Positions 48,169 through 57,109 are shown, counted from the first letter of the stretch. The stretch: 64,000 nucleotides of DNA from Streptomyces sp. ISL-12 (GCF_018614415.1 NZ_JAGGOO010000041.1:1-64000), one strand, 5' to 3'. Notes: generated by a model not told the origin, from the sequence alone. Numbers and translations: made by a program.

Positions 48169-49212
48169 CTACAGGGCGTTCAGCAGCCGGTCGACGTCCG
48201 CGTCCGTGTTGTACAGGTGGAACGCGGCGCGCAGGTTCCCCGCCCGGTCGGAGACCTGGATGCCGGCCCGGCTCAACTCGCCCTGCCGGTGCCCGAGTCC
48301 GGGCACCGAGACGATCGCCGAGCCCGGCGCCGCCACCGGCTCGTGCCCGAGCGTGGCCAGCCCGGCCCGGAACCGGTCGGCGAGCGCGAGGTCGTGGGCG
48401 TGCACGGCCTCCACACCGAGTTCCTCGATCAGTGCCAGGGAGTGCCGGGCGGCGGCGTAGGAGAGCAGGGCGGGGCTCTCGTCGAACCGGCGGGCGGAGC
48501 GGGCCAGTTCCTGGACCGGGCCGTAGGTGCTCTGCCAGGGGTGCTCGCCCGCGGCCCAGCCGGCGAACAGCGGGGTCAGCCCGCCCAGGTCCTCGGGGAC
48601 GACGAGGAAGGCGACCCCGCGCGGGCACAGCACCCACTTGTAGGCGACGACCGCGACGTAGTCGACGTCGGCGGCGGCCAGCGGCAGCCAGCCGGCCGCC
48701 TGGGAGGCGTCCAGCAAGATCCGCGCGCCGTGCTCCCGGGCGGCGGCGCGCAGCGCGGGCAGGTCGACGAGCCGTCCGTCGGCGGACTGGACGGCGCTGA
48801 CGGCGACGAGGGCGGTGTCCGCGGTGACCGACTCGGCGATCCGCTCCAGCGGCACGGCCCGCACCTTCAGGTCGCCGCGCACGTGGAACGGGTTGACCAG
48901 GGAGCTGAAGTCGTCCTCGGCGGTGAGGACCTCGGCGCCCGGCGGCAGCGAGGCCGCGATCAGGCCGCTGTAGACGGCGACCGAGGCGCCGACGGCGACC
49001 CGGGTGACGGGCACCCCGGCGATCCGCGCGAACGCGGCCCGGGACGCCTCGACGTCGGCGAACATGTCCGACGGCTGCCCGGCCGCCACGGACGCCACCG
49101 CGTCCCGCAGCGCGGCGACGGACCGGGCGGGCAGCAGCCCCAGAGTGGCGGTGTTCAGATAGACGGTCTCCGGCTGGAACTCGGCACGGACGAGACGATC
49201 GAAGCTCTGCAT
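48169..49212 (-). CDS. Class V PLP-dependent aminotransferase-fold enzyme
   Basis: 347 aa of the cysteine desulfurase/isopenicillin epimerase-like group: VYLNTATLGLLPARSV at the start, VGASVAVYSGLIAASLPPG, ILLDASQAAGWLPL, and the PLP Lys in YVAVVAYKWVLCPRGVAFLVV. The C-terminus GIQVSDRAGNLRAAFHLYNTDADVDRLL is typical. ATG 49212. It ends at the shared terminator and its start is six bases from the stop of the DsbA-like gene, so the two are probably cotranscribed. Reaction unknown. Confidence 0.85.
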   Translation of the reverse strand: MQSFDRLVRAEFQPETVYLNTATLGLLPARSVAALRDAVASVAAGQPSDMFADVEASRAAFARIAGVPVTRVAVGASVAVYSGLIAASLPPGAEVLTAEDDFSSLVNPFHVRGDLKVRAVPLERIAESVTADTALVAVSAVQSADGRLVDLPALRAAAREHGARILLDASQAAGWLPLAAADVDYVAVVAYKWVLCPRGVAFLVVPEDLGGLTPLFAGWAAGEHPWQSTYGPVQELARSARRFDESPALLSYAAARHSLALIEELGVEAVHAHDLALADRFRAGLATLGHEPVAAPGSAIVSVPGLGHRQGELSRAGIQVSDRAGNLRAAFHLYNTDADVDRLLNAL

Positions 49213-49217
49213 GCCCC

Positions 49218-49994
49218 CTACTGTGCGGCCCCTGCCGTCCCCCGTCCATCGTGTTCTCCGGTTCCCGGCACCGCGCAGCCGTCGGGACCGCAGGCGTCGC
49301 CGCCGTCCCCGCCGTCCCCGGCCGCCGGCGCGCCCTGGACCATGGCGAGCGGCGCCCGCGCCTGCCACGCCTGGGTGAGTGCCTGCGTGAAGACCTCGGC
49401 GGGCTGGGCGCCGGAGACGCCGTACGCCCGGTCGAGGACGAAGAACGGCACGCCGTTGGCGCCGAGCCGCGCGGCCTCCCGCTCGTCGGCGCGCACCTCG
49501 TCGGCGTACGCCGCCGGGTCGGCGAGGACCTCGCGCGCCGCGTCCGCGTCGAGACCGGCGGCGCCGGCCAGCTCGACGAGGCGTCCGTCGTCGTCGAAGA
49601 CGGACCGCTCCTCGGCGAAGTTCGCCCGGTACAGCAGGTCGAGCAGCTCCGCCTGGCGGCCCCGCTCGCGGGCGAAGTGCAGCAGCCGGTGCATGTCGAA
49701 GGTGCTGCCGTGGTCGCGGCCCCGGGTGCGGTACGGCAGGCCCGCGGCGGCGGCCTGGGTGCCCAGGTTGTCCTCGCCGGCCTCGGCCTGCGCCTCGCTC
49801 ATGCCGTACTTCCTGGTGAGCATCGCGATCACCGGCTGAACGTCGTCCTTGGCGCGGCCCGGGTCCAGCTCGAAGGAACGGTGCACGACCTCGACCTGAT
49901 CCCGGTGCGGGAAGGCGGCCAGCGCCTTCTCGAAACGGGCCTTTCCGACATAACACCAGGGACAGGCGATGTCGGACCAGATTTCGACGCGCAT
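49218..49994 (-). CDS. DsbA/FrnE-family thioredoxin-fold oxidoreductase
   Basis: 258 aa. MRVEIWSDIACPWCYVGKARFEKAL at the start carries the CPWC redox pair. SFELDPGRAKDD, LHFARERGRQAELLDLLYRANFAE, ANGVPFFVLDRAYGVSGAQP (cis-Pro loop) complete the FrnE pattern. No signal peptide, so cytoplasmic. The last 35 residues are Gly/Asp-rich with two Cys (DACGPDGCAVPG). ATG 49994 has GGAG about 12 bases upstream; an ATG at 50054 is less likely. Confidence 0.9.
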   Translation of the reverse strand: MRVEIWSDIACPWCYVGKARFEKALAAFPHRDQVEVVHRSFELDPGRAKDDVQPVIAMLTRKYGMSEAQAEAGEDNLGTQAAAAGLPYRTRGRDHGSTFDMHRLLHFARERGRQAELLDLLYRANFAEERSVFDDDGRLVELAGAAGLDADAAREVLADPAAYADEVRADEREAARLGANGVPFFVLDRAYGVSGAQPAEVFTQALTQAWQARAPLAMVQGAPAAGDGGDGGDACGPDGCAVPGTGEHDGRGTAGAAQ

Positions 49995-50113
49995 CGTGAT
50001 CGGCACTCCAGGTCGTACGGGTACGGAGACTCCCTCCGGCGACCGCGTGAACATTCAAGGAGCCGCTTCCATTCCCGCAGCCCCCCGCGGCTCCCCCGGC
50101 TCCCCCGGCTCCC

Positions 50114-50722
50114 TCAGCTGCCGTCCCGCAGATCACGCGGCCAGTGGGGCCGGTACTCGATGTGGTCGTACGTCACCACGCACCCCTCCCCCGTCGGCGA
50201 CTGGGTCATGAAGCCGATCAGGGCGGCCCCCGTCTCCGTCTCGTCGCCGAGGGTGAAGAGGCGGACGAAGGTCCAGTGCTCGCCGTCCCGGGAGGCGTGG
50301 AAGGCGAAGGCACGACCGGTACGGCTCACCCGGAGCCAGACGGATCCGCCGTCGACGGTGAAGGAGTTGACGTCGTCGGAGTGGCCCCGGGTGACCACCG
50401 TGCAGACGGTGGGCACGTCCGGCGAGTACTCCAGGCAGAGCTTGGCCCACGCCCGCTCGCCCACGTGGACGTAGAGGACGCCGGCGTCGAAGGCGGCGGC
50501 GAAGCCGACCGTGACGCGGGCGATCAGCTGGAAGTCGCCCTCGGGCGCGCCCAGCAGGCGCGGCGCGTCCGAGGCCGGGTCCAGGGCCTCGTCGGTGGGC
50601 GGCACGAAACGGTCCTGCCGGGGTCCGGCCCGTCCGGTGAGGACGCCGTCCTCGTGGGACCAGTGGCCGTCGGGGCCGTAGGTGCGCAAGGGGAAGGGCA
50701 GTTCGGGGATCTTCAGGTCCAT
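50114..50722 (-). CDS. DUF1349 domain protein
   Basis: 202 aa, beta-rich, concanavalin-like fold. DFQLIARVTVGFAAAFDAGVLYVHVGERAWAKLCLEYSPDVPTVCTVVTRG, FTVDGGSVWLRVSRTGRAFAFHASRDGEHWTFVRLF and IGFMTQSPTGEGCVVTYDHIEY are the DUF1349 pattern (YoaR/regulation-like proteins that may bind carbohydrate). No signal peptide. Function unknown. Confidence 0.85.
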   Translation of the reverse strand: MDLKIPELPFPLRTYGPDGHWSHEDGVLTGRAGPRQDRFVPPTDEALDPASDAPRLLGAPEGDFQLIARVTVGFAAAFDAGVLYVHVGERAWAKLCLEYSPDVPTVCTVVTRGHSDDVNSFTVDGGSVWLRVSRTGRAFAFHASRDGEHWTFVRLFTLGDETETGAALIGFMTQSPTGEGCVVTYDHIEYRPHWPRDLRDGS

Positions 50723-50759
50723 GACGGGATTCTCGCAGGCGCGCCCCGGGCGGTCCCGG

Positions 50760-51422
50760 TCAGCGGCCCTGGAACGCGTCCAGCGCCACGGCCTGGGCGA
50801 TGGCGAGGCGCGGGTCCAGACCGGGCGCGGCCATGTCCACCACGTAGCGGTCGCGCAGCCCGAACTTCTTGTCGACCGTCATCACCGGCTTGCCGTCCGT
50901 CTCGAAGTCGAAGTGGTACGGCCACGGGAACGGCACCTGGTCCAGCGGCAGGAAGCCCCAGACGCGGCGGAAGACGGCCACGAACCAGTTGCGCTCCCGC
51001 CCGACGGCCGCGGGCGCACCCGGCTGGTCCAGCACCCACGTCGAGCGCACCAGGGAGGCGAAGAACCTCTCCTCGAACGTGCCGATGAGGTCGCCCTGGG
51101 CGTCCCGTACGTCGTAGCCGTCGCCGAGGTCGCGGAGGCTGCGGTCCCTCACGGTGAACAGGACCCGCTTCCTCGACTCGTCGGCGTAGAAGGTCGTCTC
51201 CTCCTTGAGCGAGAACCACTTCAGCTCGGCGACGGCGAGTACGTCGCCGTCGGAGCCGTCCGGCAGCAGCTCCCGCACGGTGTACCGCTGGGCCGTGAGG
51301 GCGACCTCCTGCCGCACGGTGAAACGCCCACCGGTCCACTGTCCCGCGCTGTCCGCGGTTCCGCCCACAGTCTTGCGCAAAGTTCCGCCCACAGTTCCGC
51401 TCCCGAAGCCGTCGGTTCCCAC
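50760..51422 (-). CDS. LURP-one/scramblase-like (tubby-fold) protein
   Basis: 220 aa. After a Gly/Thr-rich N-terminus (about 1-30), the strand pattern AVAELKWFSLKEETTFYADESRKRVLFTVRDRSLRDLGDGYDVRDAQGDLIGTFEERFF, and later FDFETDGKPVMTVDKKFGLRDRYVVDM, matches the LURP-one-related/phospholipid scramblase fold. Bacterial members are widespread but uncharacterised. The start is uncertain because the N-terminus is low-complexity; the ATG at 51422 is the first with reasonable codon use. Confidence 0.75.
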   Translation of the reverse strand: MGTDGFGSGTVGGTLRKTVGGTADSAGQWTGGRFTVRQEVALTAQRYTVRELLPDGSDGDVLAVAELKWFSLKEETTFYADESRKRVLFTVRDRSLRDLGDGYDVRDAQGDLIGTFEERFFASLVRSTWVLDQPGAPAAVGRERNWFVAVFRRVWGFLPLDQVPFPWPYHFDFETDGKPVMTVDKKFGLRDRYVVDMAAPGLDPRLAIAQAVALDAFQGR

Positions 51423-51613
51423 GCCGTCGCCCGTGTGCGTCCGGCGCAGCCATCGTCACCGCGCGCCCCGTCCCGGAGCAGTCTCCGTAAGTCGTCCTCG
51501 GCAACGACCAAAGAGGACAGGCGTCTTGGCGGGCCCGGCGTTCACTTTCGTCGTCCGGAGCCGCGCCGAAGGGGGGATGCGGACGCCCGGGGGCGAGCCT
51601 CTATCGTCTGCGC

Positions 51614-53356
51614 GTGGACGTAGCCGAAACACCCCGCACCGGCCTGTCGCTCCGTCGCCGGCTCGCCGCCGCCTCCCCCTGGCCCCGCAAGCGGATCGTC
51701 GGCGAGGCCGTACTCGCCGTGGCGCTCTCCGGGATCGCGGGCCCGCTCTACTCGACGGAGTCCGGGTCCGTGGCGCGGGGCGGCGCCCTGGCCCTGGCCG
51801 TCGCCGTACTGTCGCTGGCCCGCCGCGCCCTGCCGGCGACCGTGCTGATGGTCTCGTCGGCCCTGGCCGGGTCGGTCCTCGGTACGTTCGCGCTGCTGAT
51901 CTGCGCCAGCTGGTCGGCGGGCAGCCGCATCGGGCGTCCGGCGCGCGCGCTGGCCGCGTACGCGGCCGGGCTCGCGCTCTACGTCGTTCCCGCCCTCACC
52001 GTCGCGGCCGACGACGGGCTCTGGACGTCGCCGCTGGTCACGCTCGCGCTGGGCGCGAGCCCCTTCCTGGTGATGGCGGTCGTGCCGGGGCTCGCCGCCC
52101 GGTACCGCGCCCAGCGCCACGCCCTGCTCGACGCCCTGCGCCGGCACAACGCCCAACTGGTGCGGGAGCAGGCGATGGTGGCGCGGCAGGCCCGGCTGCT
52201 GGAGCGGCACCGCATCGCCCAGGACATGCACGACAGCCTCGGCCACCAGCTCGCCCTGATCGCCGTGCACACCGGGGCGCTGGAGGTGGACCCGGAGCTG
52301 AACGACCGCCAGCGGGAAGGGGTGGGCATCCTCCGGGAGGCCGCCAGGTCGGCGATGCGGGAGCTGCGGGAGGCCGTGGGCATCCTGCGGGACGACGCGG
52401 AGGCGTCCCCGCCCGGGGCCGAGGACCCCTCGGCGGACCGCACGGCGGCCTCCGTCGACACGCTGGTCGCCTCCTCGCGGGCCGCGGGCACGCCGGTGGA
52501 GCTGCGCCGGTCCGGCGCCGAACGGTCCCTCACGCCCGCCGTCGACCGCGCGGTGTACCGCATCGTGCAGGAGGCCCTGACCAACGCCCACAAGCACGCG
52601 CCGGGCGCCCCGATCACCGTGGCGCTGCGCTACGAACCCGACAGCCTGGTGGTCGAGGTGGCCAACGGCCCGGTACCGGCCGGGGCGCCGGCCGGTCCCC
52701 CCGCGATCAGCGGCGGCCAGGGACTGACGGGCCTGCGGGAGCGGGCCCGGCTGGTCGGCGGCATGGTGCACACCGGCCCCACCCCCGACGGGGGTTTCCG
52801 GCTCGCGGGTGTACTGCCGTACGGCGCCGTCGCCGGTGCCGGTGCCGGTGACACCGACGGCGAGCGGCCGTCCCGTCCGGACGAGGCGACTTTCGTCGCC
52901 GCGGACGACGACTTCCGGGGGAAGATCGGCGGGGGCTCCGCGGGCGACGGTGGTGGCGTCATCGAACGCACCGATCCGCACAAGGAGTTCGCGACCATCA
53001 TGAGCAGCAAGAAGAACGTCGCCCTGGGATGCGCCATCACCGCCGTGGTCCTCGTCGTGGGCGTCGGCGCCCTTCTGTTCTGGGGGGTGGGGAAGCTGAT
53101 GGACGAGGTGGAGGACGGCGTCATCCCGGCGAGCGTGTACAAGTCGGCCCGGGTCGGCGACGCCGAGGCGGAGCTGCGGAAGAAGTTCCCGGAAGGCGGC
53201 TCGCTGCTCACCGACGGCGTGGAGAAGGACGGCCCGCCGCTGCCCGAGGACGCGGTCTGCGAGCACTTCGTGGACCAGGACGCGGACATCGTCTACCGGT
53301 TCTGCTTCCGCGACGGGAAGCTGTCCTCGAAGGAGTCCTACACGTACGAGGCGTGA
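51614..53356 (+). CDS. DesK-type sensor histidine kinase with C-terminal membrane/exported domain
   Basis: 580 aa. N-terminal part: about five membrane helices (residues 25-160). HisKA_3 domain with phospho-His206 in QDMHDSLGHQLALI, then an HATPase domain with EALTNAHKHAPG and GGQGLTGLRERARLVGG. Unusually it continues past the kinase end (about residue 410) through an acidic linker into a helix (about 468-490) and about 75 residues ending SKESYTYEA, with two Cys, which should lie outside the cell. An internal ATG at 53000 has AAGGAG upstream, so a separate 118-aa product is possible. The response regulator gene follows. Confidence 0.88.
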   Translation: MDVAETPRTGLSLRRRLAAASPWPRKRIVGEAVLAVALSGIAGPLYSTESGSVARGGALALAVAVLSLARRALPATVLMVSSALAGSVLGTFALLICASWSAGSRIGRPARALAAYAAGLALYVVPALTVAADDGLWTSPLVTLALGASPFLVMAVVPGLAARYRAQRHALLDALRRHNAQLVREQAMVARQARLLERHRIAQDMHDSLGHQLALIAVHTGALEVDPELNDRQREGVGILREAARSAMRELREAVGILRDDAEASPPGAEDPSADRTAASVDTLVASSRAAGTPVELRRSGAERSLTPAVDRAVYRIVQEALTNAHKHAPGAPITVALRYEPDSLVVEVANGPVPAGAPAGPPAISGGQGLTGLRERARLVGGMVHTGPTPDGGFRLAGVLPYGAVAGAGAGDTDGERPSRPDEATFVAADDDFRGKIGGGSAGDGGGVIERTDPHKEFATIMSSKKNVALGCAITAVVLVVGVGALLFWGVGKLMDEVEDGVIPASVYKSARVGDAEAELRKKFPEGGSLLTDGVEKDGPPLPEDAVCEHFVDQDADIVYRFCFRDGKLSSKESYTYEA

Positions 53357-53400
53357 CGCGGCCCGCGTGCCCACGCCCCCGGCCCGCGACCGCACCCGCG

Positions 53401-53460
53401 ACGGGATCGGGCGTCACGGGATCGGACATGGCGGGATCGGGCGTCACGGGATCGGGCATG
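53401..53460. repeat. Four copies of a 15-bp repeat before the response regulator gene
   Basis: ACGGGATCGGGCGTC, ACGGGATCGGACATG, GCGGGATCGGGCGTC, ACGGGATCGGGCATG: 15-bp units that also form a 30-bp tandem pair, in the 155-bp gap between kinase and regulator genes. Possibly a binding site for the regulator; it may equally be neutral. Confidence 0.8.
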
Positions 53461-53511
53461 ATGGGCGGGCTCACCATCCGCTCGTCATACCGACACCGCG
53501 CAGGAGGCCGC

Positions 53512-54174
53512 GTGATCCGGGTCCTCGTCGCCGACGACGAACCGCTCATCAGGGCCGGCATCAGGATGATCCTCACCTCGGCCGACGACATCGACGTCGT
53601 CGCCGAGGCGCGGGACGGCAGGGAGGCGGTGGAGACCGCCCGGAGCATCGCGGTCGACGTGGCCCTGCTGGACATCCAGATGCCCGTGATGGACGGGCTG
53701 ACCGCGCTGGCCGAGCTGGGCCGCGCCGCGCCCGGGGTACGCGTGCTGATCCTGACCACGTTCGGGGAACGGGACAACGTCCTGCGGGCGCTCGGCCACG
53801 GCAGCGCGGGCTTCCTGCTGAAGGACTCCGCGCCGCAGGAACTGATCCACGCGGTCCGCGCGGCGGCGGCCGGCAACGCCTATCTGTCCCCGGCCGCCAC
53901 CCGGCACGTGGTGGACACCCTCGCCTCCCCCTCCGCCACCGTGCGCGGCGAGGAGGCGCGCCGCCGCCTGGCCGGGCTGACGGCGCGCGAACGGGAGGTG
54001 CTGGCCCTGCTCGGCGAGGGCCTGTCCAACGCGGACGCCGGCGCCCGCCTGCACATGAGCGAGGCCACGGTGAAGACCTACGTCAGCCGCATCCTGACCA
54101 AGCTCGACTGCGAGAACAGGGTGCAGGCGGCGCTCCTGGCCCGGGACGCGGGCCTGGAGCCGAGCGCGGGCTGA
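53512..54174 (+). CDS. NarL/LuxR-type response regulator
   Basis: 220 aa. Receiver domain with acidic pocket D8-D9 (VLVADDEPLIRAG), phospho-acceptor Asp54 (LLDIQMPVMDG), Thr in ILTTFGE and Lys in FLLKDSAP. DNA-binding HTH domain near the C-terminus: LTAREREVLALLGEGLSNADAGARLHMSEATVKTYVSRILTKL. GTG 53512 follows AGGAGG. It pairs with the upstream DesK-type kinase. It ends three bases from the convergent aldehyde dehydrogenase gene. Confidence 0.94.
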   Translation: MIRVLVADDEPLIRAGIRMILTSADDIDVVAEARDGREAVETARSIAVDVALLDIQMPVMDGLTALAELGRAAPGVRVLILTTFGERDNVLRALGHGSAGFLLKDSAPQELIHAVRAAAAGNAYLSPAATRHVVDTLASPSATVRGEEARRRLAGLTAREREVLALLGEGLSNADAGARLHMSEATVKTYVSRILTKLDCENRVQAALLARDAGLEPSAG

Positions 54175-54177
54175 GCC

Positions 54178-55707
54178 TCAGCGCTCCAGCACCCCGTTGA
54201 ACCGCCGGGGCAGCCCCAGCTCGTTGGCGTCCCGCAGCTCCACCGGCAGCAGTGCCTCCGGCGTGTTCTGGTACACGACGGGCCGCAGCCACCGCTCGAT
54301 CGCCGTCCCGCCCACCGACGTGGACGTCGACGTGGTCGCCGGGTACGGCCCCCCGTGGTGCTGGGCCGGAGCCACCGCGACCCCGGTCGGCCAGGCGTTC
54401 ACCAGCACGCGCCCGGCCAGCGGCGTCAGCTCCTCCAGGATCTCCGCGCCCCGTCCCTCGCCGGCCGCCTCGCCGGAGGACAGGTGCACCGTCGCCGTCA
54501 GGTTGCCCGGCAGCCGCGACAGCACGGCCTCGACCTCGCCCTGGTCCTCGTAGCGCACCACGACGGTGACCGGTCCGAAGCACTCCTCCAGGAGCAGGTC
54601 GTACTCGCCCTCCTGGGCCAGCTTGCTCGCCGGCACCGTGAGGAAGCCGGGGCTGACGGTGTGCTCGTCGCCCGGGCCCGGGGTCACCGGGGCGTCGACA
54701 CCGGGCAGCTCGGCCCGCTCGGCGACGCCGGCGATGAAGTTGTCCCGCATGCGGTGGTCGAGCAGGACCCCGGCGCCGGTGCCGCTGACGGCCTCGGTCA
54801 GGGACTTGACCAGCTGGTCACCGGCCGCGCCGGCGGGGGCCAGCACCAGGCCGGGCTTGACGCAGAACTGCCCGACGCCCATGGTCATGGACCCGGCCAG
54901 CCCGGTGCCGATCGCCTCGGGGCGCTCGGCCGCCGCGGCCTCGGTGACCACGACCGGGTTGAGGGAGCCCAGCTCGCCGTGGAAGGGGATCGGCACGGGG
55001 CGGGCCGCCGCCGCGTCGAAGAGGGCGCGTCCGCCGCGTACCGAGCCGGTGAAGCCGGCCGCCGCGATCAGCGGGTGCTTGACCAGCTCGACGCCGGCCT
55101 CGAAGCCGTGCACCAGACCGACGACGCCCTCGGGGATGTCGTGCCGGGCTGCGGCGCGGCGCAGCACGGCGGCGACCCGCTCGGACAGGGCGGGGTGGTC
55201 GGGGTGGGCCTTGACCACGACCGGGCAGCCGGCCGCGAGCGCGCTCGCGGTGTCGCCGCCGGGGACGGAGAAGGCGAAGGGGAAGTTGGAGGCCGAGTAG
55301 ACGGCGACCACGCCGAGCGGCACCTTGTAGCGGCGCAGGTCGGGGACGGGCGGCGTGGCGGTGTCGTCCGGGTGGTCGATGACGACACCCAGGAACTCGC
55401 CCTCGTCGACGATCTTCGCGAAGGCCCGCAGCTGGTAGCAGGTGCGGGCGAGTTCGCCGTTCAGCCGGACCGGGCCGAGCGCCGTCTCGGCGTCCGCGAC
55501 CTCGACGAGCGCGTCCTTGGCCGCCTCCAGCTCGTCGGCGGCGGTCCGCAGGAAGGCGGCGCGGACGGTGCGGTCGGCGAGCGCCTCGCGCGCGGCGTGC
55601 GCGGCGCGGACGGCGGCGTCCACGTCCTGGGCCGTCGCCTCCACCGCGACCTGTTCGCGCTGCTTCCCGGTACGGGGGTCGACACTCCAGACTGGTGTTG
55701 CTGCCAC
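54178..55707 (-). CDS. Aldehyde dehydrogenase (NADP+), alpha-ketoglutaric semialdehyde type
   Basis: 509 aa. YSASNFPFAFSVPGGDTASALAAGCPVVVKAHP is the cofactor site; GFTGSVRGGRAL, the Glu in PIPFHGELGSLNPVVV and the catalytic Cys282 in GVGQFCVKPGLVL fit the 2,5-dioxovalerate/alpha-ketoglutaric semialdehyde dehydrogenase group, which ends the oxidative route from sugar acids (glucarate, arabinose, hydroxyproline) to 2-oxoglutarate. GTG 55707 has GGAGGG nine bases upstream. It is divergent from an IclR gene, with a palindromic operator in between. Confidence 0.9.
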   Translation of the reverse strand: MAATPVWSVDPRTGKQREQVAVEATAQDVDAAVRAAHAAREALADRTVRAAFLRTAADELEAAKDALVEVADAETALGPVRLNGELARTCYQLRAFAKIVDEGEFLGVVIDHPDDTATPPVPDLRRYKVPLGVVAVYSASNFPFAFSVPGGDTASALAAGCPVVVKAHPDHPALSERVAAVLRRAAARHDIPEGVVGLVHGFEAGVELVKHPLIAAAGFTGSVRGGRALFDAAAARPVPIPFHGELGSLNPVVVTEAAAAERPEAIGTGLAGSMTMGVGQFCVKPGLVLAPAGAAGDQLVKSLTEAVSGTGAGVLLDHRMRDNFIAGVAERAELPGVDAPVTPGPGDEHTVSPGFLTVPASKLAQEGEYDLLLEECFGPVTVVVRYEDQGEVEAVLSRLPGNLTATVHLSSGEAAGEGRGAEILEELTPLAGRVLVNAWPTGVAVAPAQHHGGPYPATTSTSTSVGGTAIERWLRPVVYQNTPEALLPVELRDANELGLPRRFNGVLER

Positions 55708-55731
55708 CGCGGGTCCCTCCAGATCTAGGGA

Positions 55732-55749
55732 CGTTCGATATACTGAACG
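55732..55749. promoter_or_regulatory. 18-bp palindromic operator, IclR type
   Basis: CGTTCGATATACTGAACG: a near-perfect palindrome (CGTTC RR TATA YY GAACG) placed 25 bp before the aldehyde dehydrogenase start and 62 bp before the IclR ATG. It is the right size and place for an IclR dimer site controlling both genes. Confidence 0.75.
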
Positions 55750-55810
55750 CTGTCTCCATGGATGAATACGCTCGGAGACTATTTCCCGTCCGACGAAGGG
55801 GTCAAGGCCG

Positions 55811-56584
55811 ATGCCGACAGGCGAGACAGGCGGCGGAGCGCAGGTCAAGTCCGCGGTGCGGACCGTCGAACTGCTGGAGTACTTCGCCGGACGCCCCGGC
55901 ATGCACTCCCTCGCGTCGGTCCAGGAGGCCGTCGGGTACCCGAAGTCGAGCCTCTACATGCTGCTGCGCACCCTGGTCGACCTCGGCTGGGTGGAGACGG
56001 ACGCCACCGGCACGCGGTACGGCATCGGCGTACGGGCGCTGCTGGTCGGCACCTCCTACATCGACGGCGACGAGGTGGTCGCGGCGGCCCGCCCGACCCT
56101 GGACCGGCTGAGCGACGACACCACCGAGACCATCCACCTCGCCCGCCTGGACGGCACCAACGTGGTCTACCTGGCCACCCGCCAGTCCCAGCACTACCTG
56201 CGCCCCTTCACCCGCGTCGGCCGCCGCCTGCCCGCCCACTCCACCTCCCTCGGCAAGGCGCTGCTGAGCACGTACACCGACGAGCAGGTCCGCAAGCTGC
56301 TCCCCGAGACGCTGCCGGCACTGACCGAGCACACCCTCACCGACCGGGAGGAGCTGATCGGGGAGCTGCGCCAGATCCGCGAGCAGGGCTTCGCCGTGGA
56401 CCGCGAGGAGAACACGCTGGGGCTGCGCTGCTTCGGCGTCGCGATCCCCTACCGCACCCCCGCGCGGGACGCGATCAGCTGCTCGGTGCCGGTGGCGCGG
56501 CTGACCCCGGCCCACGAGCAGCTGGTCAAGGACGCCTTGTTCGACGCCCGCGACCGGCTGCTGCTGGCCACCCGGAGGCTCTGA
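55811..56584 (+). CDS. IclR-family transcriptional regulator
   Basis: 257 aa. N-terminal winged helix: VKSAVRTVELLEYFAGRPGMHSLASVQEAVGYPKSSLYMLLRTLVDLGWVE. C-terminal ligand domain (PF01614): ETIHLARLDGTNVVYLATRQSQHYLR, PAHSTSLGKALLSTYT, GFAVDREENTLGLRCFGVAIPY, SCSVPVARL. The divergent dehydrogenase is the probable target, with a sugar-acid catabolite as likely effector (inference). The GNAT gene follows after three bases. Confidence 0.93.
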   Translation: MPTGETGGGAQVKSAVRTVELLEYFAGRPGMHSLASVQEAVGYPKSSLYMLLRTLVDLGWVETDATGTRYGIGVRALLVGTSYIDGDEVVAAARPTLDRLSDDTTETIHLARLDGTNVVYLATRQSQHYLRPFTRVGRRLPAHSTSLGKALLSTYTDEQVRKLLPETLPALTEHTLTDREELIGELRQIREQGFAVDREENTLGLRCFGVAIPYRTPARDAISCSVPVARLTPAHEQLVKDALFDARDRLLLATRRL

Positions 56585-56587
56585 GCG

Positions 56588-57061
56588 ATGCGGGTGGCGC
56601 TGCGCGAGGTGCACGACAGCGACCTGCCGGTCTTCTTCCGGCACTTCCAGGACCCCGAGGCGCTGCGCATGGCGGCGTTCACCCCCGAGGACCCGGCCGA
56701 CCATGCCGCCTTCGAGGCGCGCTGGAAGCGGATCAGGTCCTCGGCCGACGTGGCGCGCACGATCCTCGCCGACGGGGACGTGGTGGGCAACGCGGCGGTG
56801 TACGGGGAACCGGGCGAGCGCGAGGTGACGTACTGGGTGGACCGCGCGTACTGGGGCCGGGGCGTGGCGACGGCCGCGCTGCGCGCGCTGCTGGCCGAGG
56901 TCCCCGAGCGCCCGCTGTACGCGCGGGCCGCCGCCGACAACGCGGGCTCGCTGCGGCTGCTGGAGAAGTGCGGCTTCCGTCCCGGCGTGCGGGCGAGGGC
57001 CTTCGCGCAGGCGCGGGGCGAGGAGATCGAGGAGATCGTGCTGACGCTGTCGCGTTCATGA
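56588..57061 (+). CDS. GNAT family N-acetyltransferase
   Basis: 157 aa, RimJ/RimL-like: VALREVHDSDLPVFFRHFQDPEALRMAAF at the start, VTYWVDRAYWGRGVATAALRALLAEV (acetyl-CoA motif with R-G-V-A) and YARAAADNAGSLRLLEKCGFRPGVRARAFA. It is cotranscribed with the IclR gene (three-base gap). Its stop codon lies inside the first unit of a 10-bp repeat. Substrate unknown. Confidence 0.87.
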   Translation: MRVALREVHDSDLPVFFRHFQDPEALRMAAFTPEDPADHAAFEARWKRIRSSADVARTILADGDVVGNAAVYGEPGEREVTYWVDRAYWGRGVATAALRALLAEVPERPLYARAAADNAGSLRLLEKCGFRPGVRARAFAQARGEEIEEIVLTLSRS

Positions 57062-57096
57062 GACGACATGAGACGGCATGAGATGACATGAGACGA
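57057..57096. repeat. Four copies of a 10-bp repeat at the GNAT stop
   Basis: CATGAGACGA-type unit at 57057, 57067, 57077 and 57087, the first containing the GNAT stop codon. Each unit holds ATGA, a start-stop overlap. It is followed directly by a terminator. Confidence 0.85.
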
Positions 57097-57109
57097 CGAT
57101 GAGAAATCG

